This document shows positions 8,329 to 17,545 of a stretch of 64,000 bases of DNA, piece by piece. The position numbers were made by a program, and so were the translations under genes. Within the stretch, counting starts at the first letter, position 1. Every line of letters starts with the position of its first letter. The notes beneath the pieces were generated by a model. The model saw only the letters and a program-made list of their open reading frames with translations. It was not told where the DNA came from and ran no database searches. The DNA comes from DASWUZ01 sp036401375 (lineage in GTDB: Bacteria; Acidobacteriota; Terriglobia; Terriglobales; Acidobacteriaceae). The stretch lies in contig DASWVB010000012.1 of assembly GCA_036401375.1 (NCBI GenBank), forward strand, positions 62,001 through 126,000, written 5' to 3'.

Positions 8329-9411
8329 GTGGCAGATGACCGTGCACGTGCAGTAGAACTGGCGCTTTCGCAGATCGAAAAGCAGTTTGGCAAAGGCTCC
8401 ATTATGCGCCTCGGCAGCAAAGAGGCCATCGTACCGATCTCGGTCATCTCAACCGGATCGATCTCCTTTGACGCCGCGCTCGGGGTGGGCGGGGTCCCAC
8501 GGGGCCGGGTAATCGAGATCTTCGGGCCGGAGTCTTCAGGCAAGACCACCATCACCCTGCAGATCATCGCGGAGGCGCAGAAGGCCGGGGGTTTGGCAGC
8601 TTTTGTGGACGCAGAACACGCCCTCGACCCTGGCTACGCCCGCAAGCTGGGCGTGGACATCGACAACCTGCTCATCTCGCAGCCCGACTACGGCGAACAG
8701 GCGCTTGAGATCACCGAGGCGCTGGTGCGTTCGGGCGCAATCGATGTGCTGGTTGTCGACTCGGTCGCGGCGCTGGTTCCCAAGGCAGAGCTCGATGGCG
8801 AGATGGGCGACTCCCACATGGGATTGCAGGCCCGCCTGATGTCTCAGGCACTGCGCAAGCTGACCGGCACGGTCTCGAAGTCGCGGACCAGCCTCATCTT
8901 CATCAACCAGATACGCGAAAAGATCGGCGTCATGTTCGGCAACCCCGAGACCACGACCGGCGGGCGCGCGCTGAAGTTCTACTCCTCTGTCCGCATCGAT
9001 ATCCGGCGCATCGCAGCCGTCAAGGAGGGCGACGTGGTGGTCGGCTCCCGAACCAAGGTCAAAATCGTCAAGAACAAGGTTGCTGCTCCGTTCCGCGAGG
9101 CCGAGTTCGACATCCTCTATGGGGAGGGCATCTCGCGCGAGGGCGACGTGCTCGACCTGGCGGTGACGCAGAATGTGGTCGACAAGTCGGGCGCGTGGTA
9201 CAGCTATGCCGGGGAGCGGATTGGCCAGGGCCGCGAGAACGTCCGCCAGTACCTCAAGGACAATCGCGACACGTTCAACCGGATCGACGCGGAGCTTCGT
9301 AAAAAGATGGGGCTCGGAGCGGGGAGCGTCGCTGCGCCTGAGGCTCCGCCTGTGCCGGTGAACGGAGCCCTGCTGGCACAGGAGGCGGTCAAGCCGGCCC
9401 GCCGCCAGTAG
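8329..9411 (+). CDS. recA: DNA recombination protein RecA
   Basis: RecA forms ATP-dependent filaments on single-stranded DNA, drives strand exchange and stimulates LexA self-cleavage. The 360-residue length is normal. Walker A is GPESSGKTT (66-74), the Walker B strand is IDVLVVDSVAALVP, and the loop segments DSHMGLQARLMSQALRKL and SLIFINQIREKIGVMFGNPE are intact. The start is GTG 8329 with GGAGAA upstream, matching the conserved beginning ADDRARAVELALSQIEKQFG. The C-terminal tail is Ala/Pro-rich instead of the acidic tail of E. coli RecA. A hairpin terminator follows. Confidence 0.98.
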   Translation: MADDRARAVELALSQIEKQFGKGSIMRLGSKEAIVPISVISTGSISFDAALGVGGVPRGRVIEIFGPESSGKTTITLQIIAEAQKAGGLAAFVDAEHALDPGYARKLGVDIDNLLISQPDYGEQALEITEALVRSGAIDVLVVDSVAALVPKAELDGEMGDSHMGLQARLMSQALRKLTGTVSKSRTSLIFINQIREKIGVMFGNPETTTGGRALKFYSSVRIDIRRIAAVKEGDVVVGSRTKVKIVKNKVAAPFREAEFDILYGEGISREGDVLDLAVTQNVVDKSGAWYSYAGERIGQGRENVRQYLKDNRDTFNRIDAELRKKMGLGAGSVAAPEAPPVPVNGALLAQEAVKPARRQ

Positions 9412-9430
9412 GCTGGCCCATATTTTGAGG

Positions 9431-9455
9431 GGGTCGGGCGAACGCAGCCCGGCCC
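9431..9455 (+). terminator. Probable intrinsic terminator after recA
   Basis: GGGTCGGGC (9431-9439) pairs with GCCCGGCCC (9447-9455) over nine base pairs with one G-T pair and a seven-base loop. It is followed by TTCTGTAAATT, a weak T-rich tail, 20 bases after the recA stop. Confidence 0.6.
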
Positions 9456-9583
9456 TTCTGTAAATTCGAGCGGGTCCTCGCCGTTCTGTGCTGTGCTACT
9501 CCGTACGTCTGCTGAGAACCTGCGCGAGCGTCCCGATCAGGAGCCGTTGAGGGGCTGGCGATTGCTGTAGAATCCAACTCGTC

Positions 9584-10069
9584 TTGAGCCCCGCCAAAGC
9601 CATCTATCCCGGCAGCTTCGATCCTGTAACCAACGGGCACCTGGACCTTATCGCCCGCGGCGCCAGGATCTTCGATCACCTGGTGGTCGCGATCCTCAAG
9701 AACTCCTCAAAGACGCCGCTCTTCACGGTCGCTGAACGGGTCGAGATGCTGACGGAGTCGGTCGCCGAGTTCCCCAACGTCTCTGTGGGCACATTTGAGG
9801 GCCTGCTCGTCGACTACGCCAGGCAGCAGCAGGCGCGCGCAGTTCTGCGCGGCATTCGCGCGATCAGCGACTATGAGCTCGAGTTCCAGATGGCGCTGAT
9901 GAACCGCAGGCTATCACCCGAACTCGAGACCGTCTTCATGATGCCGGCCGGGGAGTACACCTACGTCAGCTCGCGGATGATCAAAGAGGTCTTCGAACTC
10001 GGGGGCTCGATCGACGGCCTGGTGCCCCGGCGCGTAATCGAGCGCATGAAGAGCCGCAAGCCACTCTGA
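9584..10069 (+). CDS. coaD: Pantetheine-phosphate adenylyltransferase
   Basis: CoaD transfers AMP from ATP to 4'-phosphopantetheine, the fourth step of coenzyme A synthesis, in the cytoplasm. The 161-residue protein shows the nucleotidyltransferase motif YPGSFDPVTNGH near the N-terminus, RGIRAISDYELEFQMALMNR in the middle and TYVSSRMIKEV in the ATP-binding C-terminal part. The start is TTG 9584 (SPAKAIYPGSF); there is no nearby in-frame ATG or GTG that keeps the first beta strand. It is probably a single-gene unit after the recA terminator. Confidence 0.95.
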   Translation: MSPAKAIYPGSFDPVTNGHLDLIARGARIFDHLVVAILKNSSKTPLFTVAERVEMLTESVAEFPNVSVGTFEGLLVDYARQQQARAVLRGIRAISDYELEFQMALMNRRLSPELETVFMMPAGEYTYVSSRMIKEVFELGGSIDGLVPRRVIERMKSRKPL

Positions 10070-10156
10070 CTTCTGAACATTCGCACGATCGATCAACTTT
10101 CTAAGAGGGCGGGATAAGCGGATCACTGTCTCCCGCACGTCCTCTGTCCCTGAGCG

Positions 10157-13100
10157 TCAAAACTCGAGTTTGACGGAGAGCTGGCCGGTGCGGTTGCCAC
10201 CGAAGTCGGAGCCGCGCGATTGCGTTATCTGTCCGAAGTTCGCCTGGCTGATGTCGGTCAGCGGATCGGCCAGGTTGGTATGGTTCAACACATTCGTGAA
10301 GGTGCCTTCTGCACGGAGGCTGATGCCCTCCGTAATCACAAAAGATTTGCTGACTCCAGAGGAAAGGTTGATGGAGCCCGGACCGGTAAGATCGCCCACA
10401 CTTTCCGTCCCAAAGCGGCCGATGGGCAATGAACCGATTCCGACATTGCAGGGCGAGACTCCGCCTGTCGCCACTGTGGGGGCGAGCGATGCATAGCCCG
10501 TCTGCCCAGGGCAGGCAAAGGCATTGTTGTTGAACCAGTGGTTCCGGTTATGTGGCCCGCTGTTGCCGTTTCCAACCCGGTCCGGGCGCTGCGCTGCGCC
10601 TCCTACAAAGGTTCCGGAACTAGTTCCCGAAGGATCGATAGATCCGTTCGGCATATAAGCCGTCAGGAAGGTTCCACTTTGCAGAAGTAATATGTCGCTT
10701 ACCTGCCAGCCACCGACAGCCAGGTCGGCCAGACGACCCATCCCCGAGCCGAACCGCTTGCCACGGCCAACTGGTAGCTCATAGATTGCGGTAGTCAGCC
10801 ACCGGTGACGTCGGGTTGCCGAGACATTTCCGTAGTCAAGATGCTGATTGAAGCTATCTGTCGGGCCATAGCCGCCTTGTTCATCGACGAAACCTGCACC
10901 GGCGAAGTTATTGTATGAGCCCTGGTTGTCGGAAAGATTTTTAGCGAAGGTATAACTCGAATCGAAAGACAATCCCTTTGTCAGCCGGTGCGCCAGCTCG
11001 ACCTGACCGGCATGATAGTCAGCCGAGGCCGATGTGCTGCGACGGGTAATTTGATAGAAGTTGGGAAACGGATACGCGCTCTGAGGTTGACTGTTCGCCA
11101 GTACAGTTGAAGATCGCGGCAGTTGATTGAACTGTGGCTGCCAGACCAGGTGCCAGGTATGCAGACCTATATACGAGATACGAATGCTGGTGTTATGACC
11201 CAGATCGCGGTCGATCGATAGGTCGCTTTGCAAAGAGTATGGGTCATGCCAGTTAGTATCGACAGCCGCGTAGAAGTAGACACTGCCGTAAGCCGGGGTG
11301 AAAGTATTGTTAATCGTGCTGGTGGTTGCGGGGAACGAAAATGCGGGTCCGGTTGGTGTGTAGGTGTTAGTAAATGTCTGTCCGTTTGCCTGCAGGCTCT
11401 GCGCAATTGCGTAGAAGAGCGCGCCGGTAGTCGTGATGTTGTAGTAGCCGGCGCCGCCCCGGATCGCCGTGCGATCGTTCCCAAACGGCCGGTACGCGAA
11501 ACCGAGGCGCGGCTGGAAACGCAGGTACGGGGTCTTGCGCAGACCCGCGGGCAAGCCCGCCTGTTCATTGGTGATTACAGGTGTGCAAGGTGCACCGTTC
11601 ACCGTCCCATTCGAAGCATAGGGGTTATCCACGCCTGGGGAACTGCAGGCATTTACGTTGGCGAGCTCCTGCACATTCAGAGCGCTGGCGTAACCTGCCG
11701 GATAGATCAACCTTCCAGACCGCGGCAGCGATGGGTCAAAGTTGCCGGCCAGTCCATTCGACGCTACAAGGGCAGGGTGAAGATCGTAACGGAGGCCGTA
11801 ATTGAGGGTGAGGTTCTGTGTTGTCTTCCAGCTGTCTTGGACGTAGACGGCGTAGGAGTTCGCTGTGCCGTTGTTGTCGTGATTGATCGTATTCGTCTGC
11901 GATTGATACGGTACGCCGATCAGGAAGTCCGCAAACTCCTGCCCGGGTTGAGTAGCGGAGCCTGTAGCGGACGTCCCGGCATTCGAGTTGAAGTAGAAGT
12001 TGTCGTAGCCGGCACCCGCCTCAGTGTAGGCAGAAAAGTGGCGAATATCGGCACCGAGCCGGATGGAGTGAGACCCACGCTGAAGCGTAACGTTGTCTAC
12101 AAATTGGAAGATACGCGAACGCTCCTCGAAACCAAGTCGCGATCCAACCGAATAAATCTGGTTGAACTGAAGATGGGGGGTGCCGTTAAAGAACTTCGGC
12201 GTCAAGCCACTCAGGCCCGTGGAGGTATTGAATGCCGTGCCATTGAATGGGTTACTGTTACCATCCCGCTCGAGGGTAAAGCCTACGCGTAACTCATTAG
12301 CCACACGTGGTGAAAATGCATAGGTGAAGCTACTAGCGAGGATGCGGTATTTGGCAAAGGCGGTACTGTAAGGCAGCGTGAGGTCCGCGGGCTGCAGCTG
12401 ATTAGCATCCTTAAAGCTGTAGCGGCCAAAGACCGTGGCGCGCTGGCCGAAGTTCTGGTCCCCGCGAACGTCGAACTGATTGGAACTGATGTCGTCCCGC
12501 CGTGTGCTCAGGTAGTTGTAGCCCCTGGTGGCAATCGACTGCTGCAGCGACTCGCCTGCAAACTGCGGAGATGGGTCGGGATAGAACTGCAGAAATGCTG
12601 CCGAGCTCGAATTAATTGGAACGACATTATTCGCATAGGTGCCACCCGTGAATGGATTCATCAGAGGTGTCGTCGTCTCTTGCGAGAAGTCGCCCTTCTT
12701 CATCCGGACCGTCGGCACCTTCGCCTGGAGCACATTGGATTGCGGGTACCGCAGACCCTCATAGGCGCCGAAGAAAAAGGTCTTGCCCTGTCCGTGGTAC
12801 AGGTGGGGAATGAAGAGAGGTGCTCCCATACTGGCGCCGAAGTCGTTAGCTACCTTGTGTGGTTTATTGTTTCGATCAGTCCCGTATGGAATTGCATCGA
12901 GGAACTGGTTTTGCAGGTACTCATACACCGACCCGTGTACAGTGTTCACGCCACTTTTAGTGATGGTCGTGATCTCGCCCGGCTGTCCGTATTCGGCGTT
13001 GTTATTTACCCCATCTACTCGAATCTCGGAGATCGATTCAGCAGAGGGAAATGCATCAGCCTGGATGTTGTTGTTGGTCTGATTTTGAGCTGAAATGCCA

Positions 13101-13732
13101 TCGACGGTCGTCTCGGTCTGCGATGGCAGGCCTCCCTGGATCGAGAAGCGTACACTCGGCGACGGATGAGTGGACGGGGCCGGCGGATACGAAGCGGTGT
13201 CCGGCTGCACGCCGGGCAGCGCCTGCACCACGTTGACCGGCGATGTAGAACCCGCGCCACGATAGTTGGCCGGCAGATCCAGGACGTCGCGTGCCGTGAG
13301 AGCGGCAGAGATCTGTGCGGTTTCAGTCGGGATAGTGCCCGCATCAGAGGCATCGACGGTGACCGTCTGTCGATCGCCGGACACACTCAGCGTTACGTCC
13401 AGTCGAAGCTGCTGCCGGGCGAGGAGGACGACTGCGCTCTGAACAGCGGTGGAGAAGCCGGTAGCAGAAGTCGTCACGTCGTACGTTCCGGGCTCCAGAT
13501 TTACCGCGGTGTAACTGCCCGATTGATCGGCCTTCACAGTCCGGTCAGTATTAGTCTCTGTACGATGCAGCAGCACGGTTGCCGAAGAGAGTGCGGCACC
13601 GCTCGTGTCACGCACAGAGCCGGTGATGCTGCCTAAGATCGATTGTGCCGATGCCCACCCGGCAGTATGGAGCAGAACTATCAAGAGGAGAAGAGATTGA
13701 AGAACGAGCAAGCGCAAACGCTGGGAGGTCAT
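10157..13732 (-). CDS. TonB-dependent receptor with N-terminal carboxypeptidase-like domain
   Basis: This is a 1191-residue outer-membrane receptor of the Oar-like type expanded in Acidobacteriota, and it is expected to import large or scarce substrates using TonB energy. A signal peptide (LLVLQSLLLLIVLLHTAGW) is followed by a carboxypeptidase regulatory-like domain (SITGSVRDTSGAALSSATV), a plug domain with SIQGGLPSQTETTVDG and EIRVDGVNNNAEYGQPGEI, and a long beta barrel ending in a hydrophobic strand with terminal Phe (QLSVKLEF). GGAAGG lies seven bases before the ATG. The substrate cannot be inferred. Long open frames on the other strand are shadows of its codon bias. Confidence 0.9.
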   Translation of the reverse strand: MTSQRLRLLVLQSLLLLIVLLHTAGWASAQSILGSITGSVRDTSGAALSSATVLLHRTETNTDRTVKADQSGSYTAVNLEPGTYDVTTSATGFSTAVQSAVVLLARQQLRLDVTLSVSGDRQTVTVDASDAGTIPTETAQISAALTARDVLDLPANYRGAGSTSPVNVVQALPGVQPDTASYPPAPSTHPSPSVRFSIQGGLPSQTETTVDGISAQNQTNNNIQADAFPSAESISEIRVDGVNNNAEYGQPGEITTITKSGVNTVHGSVYEYLQNQFLDAIPYGTDRNNKPHKVANDFGASMGAPLFIPHLYHGQGKTFFFGAYEGLRYPQSNVLQAKVPTVRMKKGDFSQETTTPLMNPFTGGTYANNVVPINSSSAAFLQFYPDPSPQFAGESLQQSIATRGYNYLSTRRDDISSNQFDVRGDQNFGQRATVFGRYSFKDANQLQPADLTLPYSTAFAKYRILASSFTYAFSPRVANELRVGFTLERDGNSNPFNGTAFNTSTGLSGLTPKFFNGTPHLQFNQIYSVGSRLGFEERSRIFQFVDNVTLQRGSHSIRLGADIRHFSAYTEAGAGYDNFYFNSNAGTSATGSATQPGQEFADFLIGVPYQSQTNTINHDNNGTANSYAVYVQDSWKTTQNLTLNYGLRYDLHPALVASNGLAGNFDPSLPRSGRLIYPAGYASALNVQELANVNACSSPGVDNPYASNGTVNGAPCTPVITNEQAGLPAGLRKTPYLRFQPRLGFAYRPFGNDRTAIRGGAGYYNITTTGALFYAIAQSLQANGQTFTNTYTPTGPAFSFPATTSTINNTFTPAYGSVYFYAAVDTNWHDPYSLQSDLSIDRDLGHNTSIRISYIGLHTWHLVWQPQFNQLPRSSTVLANSQPQSAYPFPNFYQITRRSTSASADYHAGQVELAHRLTKGLSFDSSYTFAKNLSDNQGSYNNFAGAGFVDEQGGYGPTDSFNQHLDYGNVSATRRHRWLTTAIYELPVGRGKRFGSGMGRLADLAVGGWQVSDILLLQSGTFLTAYMPNGSIDPSGTSSGTFVGGAAQRPDRVGNGNSGPHNRNHWFNNNAFACPGQTGYASLAPTVATGGVSPCNVGIGSLPIGRFGTESVGDLTGPGSINLSSGVSKSFVITEGISLRAEGTFTNVLNHTNLADPLTDISQANFGQITQSRGSDFGGNRTGQLSVKLEF

Positions 13733-14171
13733 GCACAGCCTTCCGGAACTTAAACTTAAGGTGAGGGGAGCGTGTAGCCAGTAGCTGGAGTGCGTTGACT
13801 TAGAAACGCTCTGACGCTGCGGAATAGCACTTCCTGACGTACCGAGATGCCTTGCTACTCCCAGACTCCCGGGATGTCGATGGACGCGAGCTCTCTCCTG
13901 GCTGCTATAGATTCATTCCGCAGAGCGGTGGCTGTATGGATCCGAAAAGTTCAGGTGACCTTTATCTTCAAAGTATCGACAGATTTTCAAGGATGTGAAT
14001 TACGACGGACTTTGTTTACTGCATCAAAGGCTGGCTGGCCCGGAGGGCGTCTTCAAGCTACAGTTGCTCTCCGACTGCGGCGCCTGGCGGCGTTTCATAG
14101 AGGGTCCACTTAGGGGTATGTCGGTCGCCGCGATGCCCTTGGTAAATAGCTCTAGGAAGGTGTTTGCGCCT
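13733..14171. other. Intergenic region
   Basis: About 440 bases upstream of the TonB receptor gene and downstream of the MATE gene. Open frames on both strands lack ribosome-binding sites and recognisable similarity. It presumably contains the receptor promoter. No further structure is apparent. Confidence 0.35.
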
Positions 14172-15626
14172 TCAAGAGGCGCGCTCCAGAGTAGAAGAGG
14201 CTGCAGGCAGCGGCACAACAAGTTGCAACGTGTGAGCTCGATCAGCATGCTGCTCGCGGCGCATGCGCCTGTACCAGCACAGGGTGAGGACGGCGCCGGA
14301 GCTCACAGACGCGATTACCCGACCCCACCACAGACCGTGCAAACCGTATCTCATCGGGAAGGCGAGCCAGTACGCCATCGGCATGCCGAAGCCCCAGTTG
14401 CAGGCCACGCTCACCCACATAGGCGTGCGCGTGTCACCCAGGCCGGTCAAGGCCGAGGCAAAGATCACAAACGCCGCATCGGCAACAATTAACACACTGC
14501 AGAGCCGGAAGAGCGGCACGGCAGCGGAGACCACCTGCGGATCGTTCGTGTACACGCTGGCCAGCCGATGTGCAAACACGAGAAAGCCGACGGAGGTGAT
14601 GCAGGCGTAGCCGGCGGCCAGCAGGAGCGAAGAGTTCGCGGCCAGATTCACCTGCCGCAGGCTGTTACGGCCGGCGGCCTGCCCGACGCGGATCATCGCT
14701 GCATAGGACAGTCCCGTCGGAACCATGAATACGAATGCATTCAGATCCAGCGTCACCTGGTGGGCCGCGAGCAGCGTAGTTCCCAGCCGTGCACAGAGGA
14801 TTGACATGAAGGTGGAGATGCCTAGCTCGAGGAAAAACTCCAGACCTGACGGCCATCCCAACCCGAGCAGACCGCGCAGCCGGGGTCCATCAGGGCGCAG
14901 CATCGACCAGCGCGGCCACATCCCCCGCTGGCGAAAGCTGAGAGCACTGGCGACCAGCAGCACCAGCAACATCCAGCAGCGCACCACTACAGTTGCCCAG
15001 CCGGAGCCCGCAATACCCATCGCGGGAATGCCCCTATGCCCATACAAAAAGAGCCAATCGAAGAACCAGTTCACGCCGCTCGCCGTTATCAGCGAGACAG
15101 AGATGAGCGCTACGCGGTTGATGGATTGGAGGTAACGCCGCAACGCCATGTAGAGCATGAGAGGCGGCGTTGACCAGATAAGGGCGCTCAAATAGACATG
15201 CGTGCTCTGAGCGATGTCAGCCGGCGTACCGAAGTGCGGTAGGAGCCGAAGAGTCCCCATCGTAACCATCATCACCACTGGTGTCCCCAGCAGGACGATC
15301 CACATGGACTGCATCAACATGACCACGCACTCGGCTCGGTTGCCGCGGCCAGCCGCCTGTGCGATGTAGGTCTCGAGCCCGTTCAGAAGGTAGATGACAA
15401 AGAAGACCAGGGCGTAGTAAATCGTGTTACCAAGCGACGATGCGGCAATGGCCAATGCTGAATGCGGCAAGCGGCCGATCATGATCGCGTCCACCAGGTA
15501 GGTAGACATCCATCCCAGTTCTCCCAGCGCGAGCGGGACGCCAAGTCGTGCCGATGCGCGGGCCTCCTTGATGTAGGAGCGCGCAACCCTGTTCCTGACG
15601 GGCTGAAAGATATGTGTTCTCAACAT
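14172..15626 (-). CDS. MATE family multidrug/metabolite efflux transporter
   Basis: This is a 484-residue inner-membrane antiporter of the MatE family, which exports cationic drugs or metabolites in exchange for Na+ or H+. About twelve hydrophobic segments are arranged as two pseudo-repeats. The N-terminal repeat begins with ARLGVPLALGELGWMSTYLVD and MIGRLPHSALAIAASSLGN; the second has GWPSGLEFFLELGISTFMSI and LAAHQVTLDLNAFVFMVPTG, a NorM-like pattern. Arg/His-rich ends flank the core. The substrate is unknown. It is the last ordinary chromosomal gene before the RHS array. Confidence 0.9.
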   Translation of the reverse strand: MLRTHIFQPVRNRVARSYIKEARASARLGVPLALGELGWMSTYLVDAIMIGRLPHSALAIAASSLGNTIYYALVFFVIYLLNGLETYIAQAAGRGNRAECVVMLMQSMWIVLLGTPVVMMVTMGTLRLLPHFGTPADIAQSTHVYLSALIWSTPPLMLYMALRRYLQSINRVALISVSLITASGVNWFFDWLFLYGHRGIPAMGIAGSGWATVVVRCWMLLVLLVASALSFRQRGMWPRWSMLRPDGPRLRGLLGLGWPSGLEFFLELGISTFMSILCARLGTTLLAAHQVTLDLNAFVFMVPTGLSYAAMIRVGQAAGRNSLRQVNLAANSSLLLAAGYACITSVGFLVFAHRLASVYTNDPQVVSAAVPLFRLCSVLIVADAAFVIFASALTGLGDTRTPMWVSVACNWGFGMPMAYWLAFPMRYGLHGLWWGRVIASVSSGAVLTLCWYRRMRREQHADRAHTLQLVVPLPAASSTLERAS

Positions 15627-15849
15627 GCTTCGCGATTGTCGTTGATCGTCGAAAGTCTAGTGTAGGGTCTCAATATCAGCCGTCCGGAGCAGATCTATTC
15701 GGCCATAACTTGGGCATGCAGATGTTAGTTACGGAAACGCGTCGAGGTAAGCTGATAGTGAGTTGTTCCCGCGCTCTTAGCGGTGACGCACGTATGTATG
15801 CAGTCAGAAGCAGATGAAGCGGATTTGTTTGTCTAGCGAAACCTGAGGA

Positions 15850-17076
15850 ATGCGAGGGACAGCGGGCATGCACTACACCTATGACGCGGAGGGCCGGGTG
15901 GTGACGGCTGGCGCGGAGACTTACAGCTACGATGGGGACGGCAACCGGGTGCTCAAGAGTGCCGGTGGGGACAGCGGCAGCGCTTACTTCTATGGGGCTG
16001 GCGGCGAGGTGACGGACGAGCAGACCGTCCATCTGAACCCGGGCACCGGCACGCCGGGCCAGGTGATCCGCAACCTCTACTTTAATGGCCGTCTAGCGTA
16101 CCGGATGGGCTTTCCGGAGTTTGCCTACCCGAGCCTCTTTATTGTGGGGGACCAGATCGGCTCCAGCCGCACCACGGTCGGGCTCCTTGGAGGCACGGGC
16201 AGCTCGGGGCCGACCAACTTCGTTACGGCAAATACGGAGTTCTATCCCTTCGGCGCCTACGTCACTGCCCCGGCCACCAATCTCGAGCAGCAGTTCACCG
16301 GCAAGATTAGAGATGTCGAGATTGGCAATGACTACTTCGGCGCAAGGTATTACTCGTCGAGCACGGGCCGGTTTATGAGCCCCGACTGGGCCGCGAAAGC
16401 CGAGCCCGTGCCCTATGCAAAGCTGGACAATCCCCAAAGCCTCAATCTGTACGCCTATGTCCGGAATAATCCACTGAGCCGGGTAGATCCCAATGGGCAT
16501 GTCGCAGCCAACACAAACTGTAATCAGACACAGGGTGCCGGGACCTGTGAGGTAGCGCTTGAAAAGACTCTGAAAGTCGTTACGAACTTGGTGAAGGGAG
16601 GCTTAGGAATAGCCGCTGCCGCTGTCGCGGCACCTGAGATCGGCGCTGCCGCTTTGGCGGCGACCACAGTGCGAGCAGGGCTAGCTGTGGGTGCATCAGC
16701 ATTAGCAGCAACCGGAGTAGGTGTAAATGGAGTGGCGCAAGTTGCAGGTGCTCTCACTGGGACAGATATGAGTAAGGGAACAGACATGGTCACAAACGTG
16801 ACTAGTCCGGTCGGAGCCGCCGTGGGTCTCGCTACGGGATCAGCCGAAAGGGGCGCACAAGCTGCAGATTTAGTAACGGTTGGCGGCGCAGCGCGCGAGC
16901 TTGGTTCTGGACATGGGATCGGAAATGTACCCGACGCGGCGGGGAGTCTGGGGGGCGCGGTGGATGCAGTTAAAAGCAATCGGCTCCTCAGTGTCACATG
17001 CATTCAGCAGCCTCTTCTCTTCATCGCCCCCGCCCACGTCGCCCGATCCGCCGTCAAATTGATCTTGACTAACTAG
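15850..17076 (+). CDS. Truncated RHS core with C-terminal tip 1
   Basis: RHS proteins are large secreted or surface shells with a variable C-terminal toxin. Only the last part of the shell is present: residues 1-217 run from MHYTYDAEGR through DYFGARYYSSSTGRFMSPDW and LYAYVRNNPLSRVDPNGH, the conserved core end. No N-terminal secretion or YD-repeat region is present upstream, so this is a fragment. Residues 218-408 are a distinct tip: Cys-containing, then Ala/Gly/Val-rich hydrophobic helices, not matched to a family I know. Near 16972-16975 a run of AAAA appears to carry a frameshift. The +1 frame reads AIGSSVSHAFSSLFSSSP and ends at 17062, more natural than the ending used here. A small membrane protein follows. 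Confidence 0.75.
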   Translation: MRGTAGMHYTYDAEGRVVTAGAETYSYDGDGNRVLKSAGGDSGSAYFYGAGGEVTDEQTVHLNPGTGTPGQVIRNLYFNGRLAYRMGFPEFAYPSLFIVGDQIGSSRTTVGLLGGTGSSGPTNFVTANTEFYPFGAYVTAPATNLEQQFTGKIRDVEIGNDYFGARYYSSSTGRFMSPDWAAKAEPVPYAKLDNPQSLNLYAYVRNNPLSRVDPNGHVAANTNCNQTQGAGTCEVALEKTLKVVTNLVKGGLGIAAAAVAAPEIGAAALAATTVRAGLAVGASALAATGVGVNGVAQVAGALTGTDMSKGTDMVTNVTSPVGAAVGLATGSAERGAQAADLVTVGGAARELGSGHGIGNVPDAAGSLGGAVDAVKSNRLLSVTCIQQPLLFIAPAHVARSAVKLILTN

Positions 17077-17088
17077 CCAGGAGGTGCA

Positions 17089-17346
17089 GTGACAAACAAA
17101 GTGATCGCCTTGCTTGAAGTCGCGATGCTTTTGGGGATATTTGCGTCCATGTTTTTCCTACCGCGCACTATGCGCCTCTCTTCGTTTATTGCCATGTCAG
17201 TTGGAGTATTTGTGGTTATGAACGTGTTGGTTTTTACAGGATCACGCAAGGTTAAATCCGGCGGAAGCTATAGGCCCGGCTATCGCGCATACTTGGCGAT
17301 GACCCTTTTGGTGGTTTACGTGATGATTTGCATTTTTTTGCGGTAG
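17089..17346 (+). CDS. Small three-span membrane protein, candidate immunity protein
   Basis: This is an 85-residue protein with three hydrophobic segments (IALLEVAMLLGIFASMFFLP, FIAMSVGVFVVMNVLVF and LAMTLLVVYVMICIFL). It begins at GTG 17089 with a strong CCAGGAGG site upstream. It lies 12 bases after the RHS tip 1 gene, the usual position of an immunity gene. Membrane immunity proteins normally go with toxins that act on or in the membrane, and tip 1 is itself hydrophobic. The function is inferred from position only; no family is recognised. Confidence 0.55.
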   Translation: MTNKVIALLEVAMLLGIFASMFFLPRTMRLSSFIAMSVGVFVVMNVLVFTGSRKVKSGGSYRPGYRAYLAMTLLVVYVMICIFLR

Positions 17347-17487
17347 GTGGTCGAGGGTAACTTGCGTGCAGCCTCCACGTTCTCGATTTAATGTTTGCCT
17401 CCTTACCGTAGCTTCGAGAGGCAAACTCGTTTGGCAAGGAACAGGGCGAAATATTTTCTTAGCCAGTCTTGACTGATACAAACCAGA

Positions 17488-17545
17488 AAAGCACGCTGCT
17501 TCGCATCGGCTGAATAGGGACACGTCACCCCAGAATGGGAGCTGC
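17488..17545 (+). repeat. RHS-associated intergenic repeat, copy A (partial)
   Basis: The stretch from CACGCTGCTTCGCATCGGCT to GAATGGGAGCTGC is almost identical to 43909-43963 in copy D. Here the repeat ends exactly where RHS core DNA begins (GGAGGTGACGGACGAG), and the AGAATGGGAGCTG of the repeat supplies the ATG of the following RHS fragment. Confidence 0.75.

Noticed and set aside
11228..12292. 354-codon plus-strand open frame inside the TonB receptor gene
   Set aside because: It runs opposite a well-supported receptor, has no ribosome-binding site and no family-like segments.
13847..14113. Short plus-strand frames between the TonB receptor and MATE genes
   Set aside because: They have no ribosome-binding site and no similarity; they lie in promoter territory of the receptor gene.
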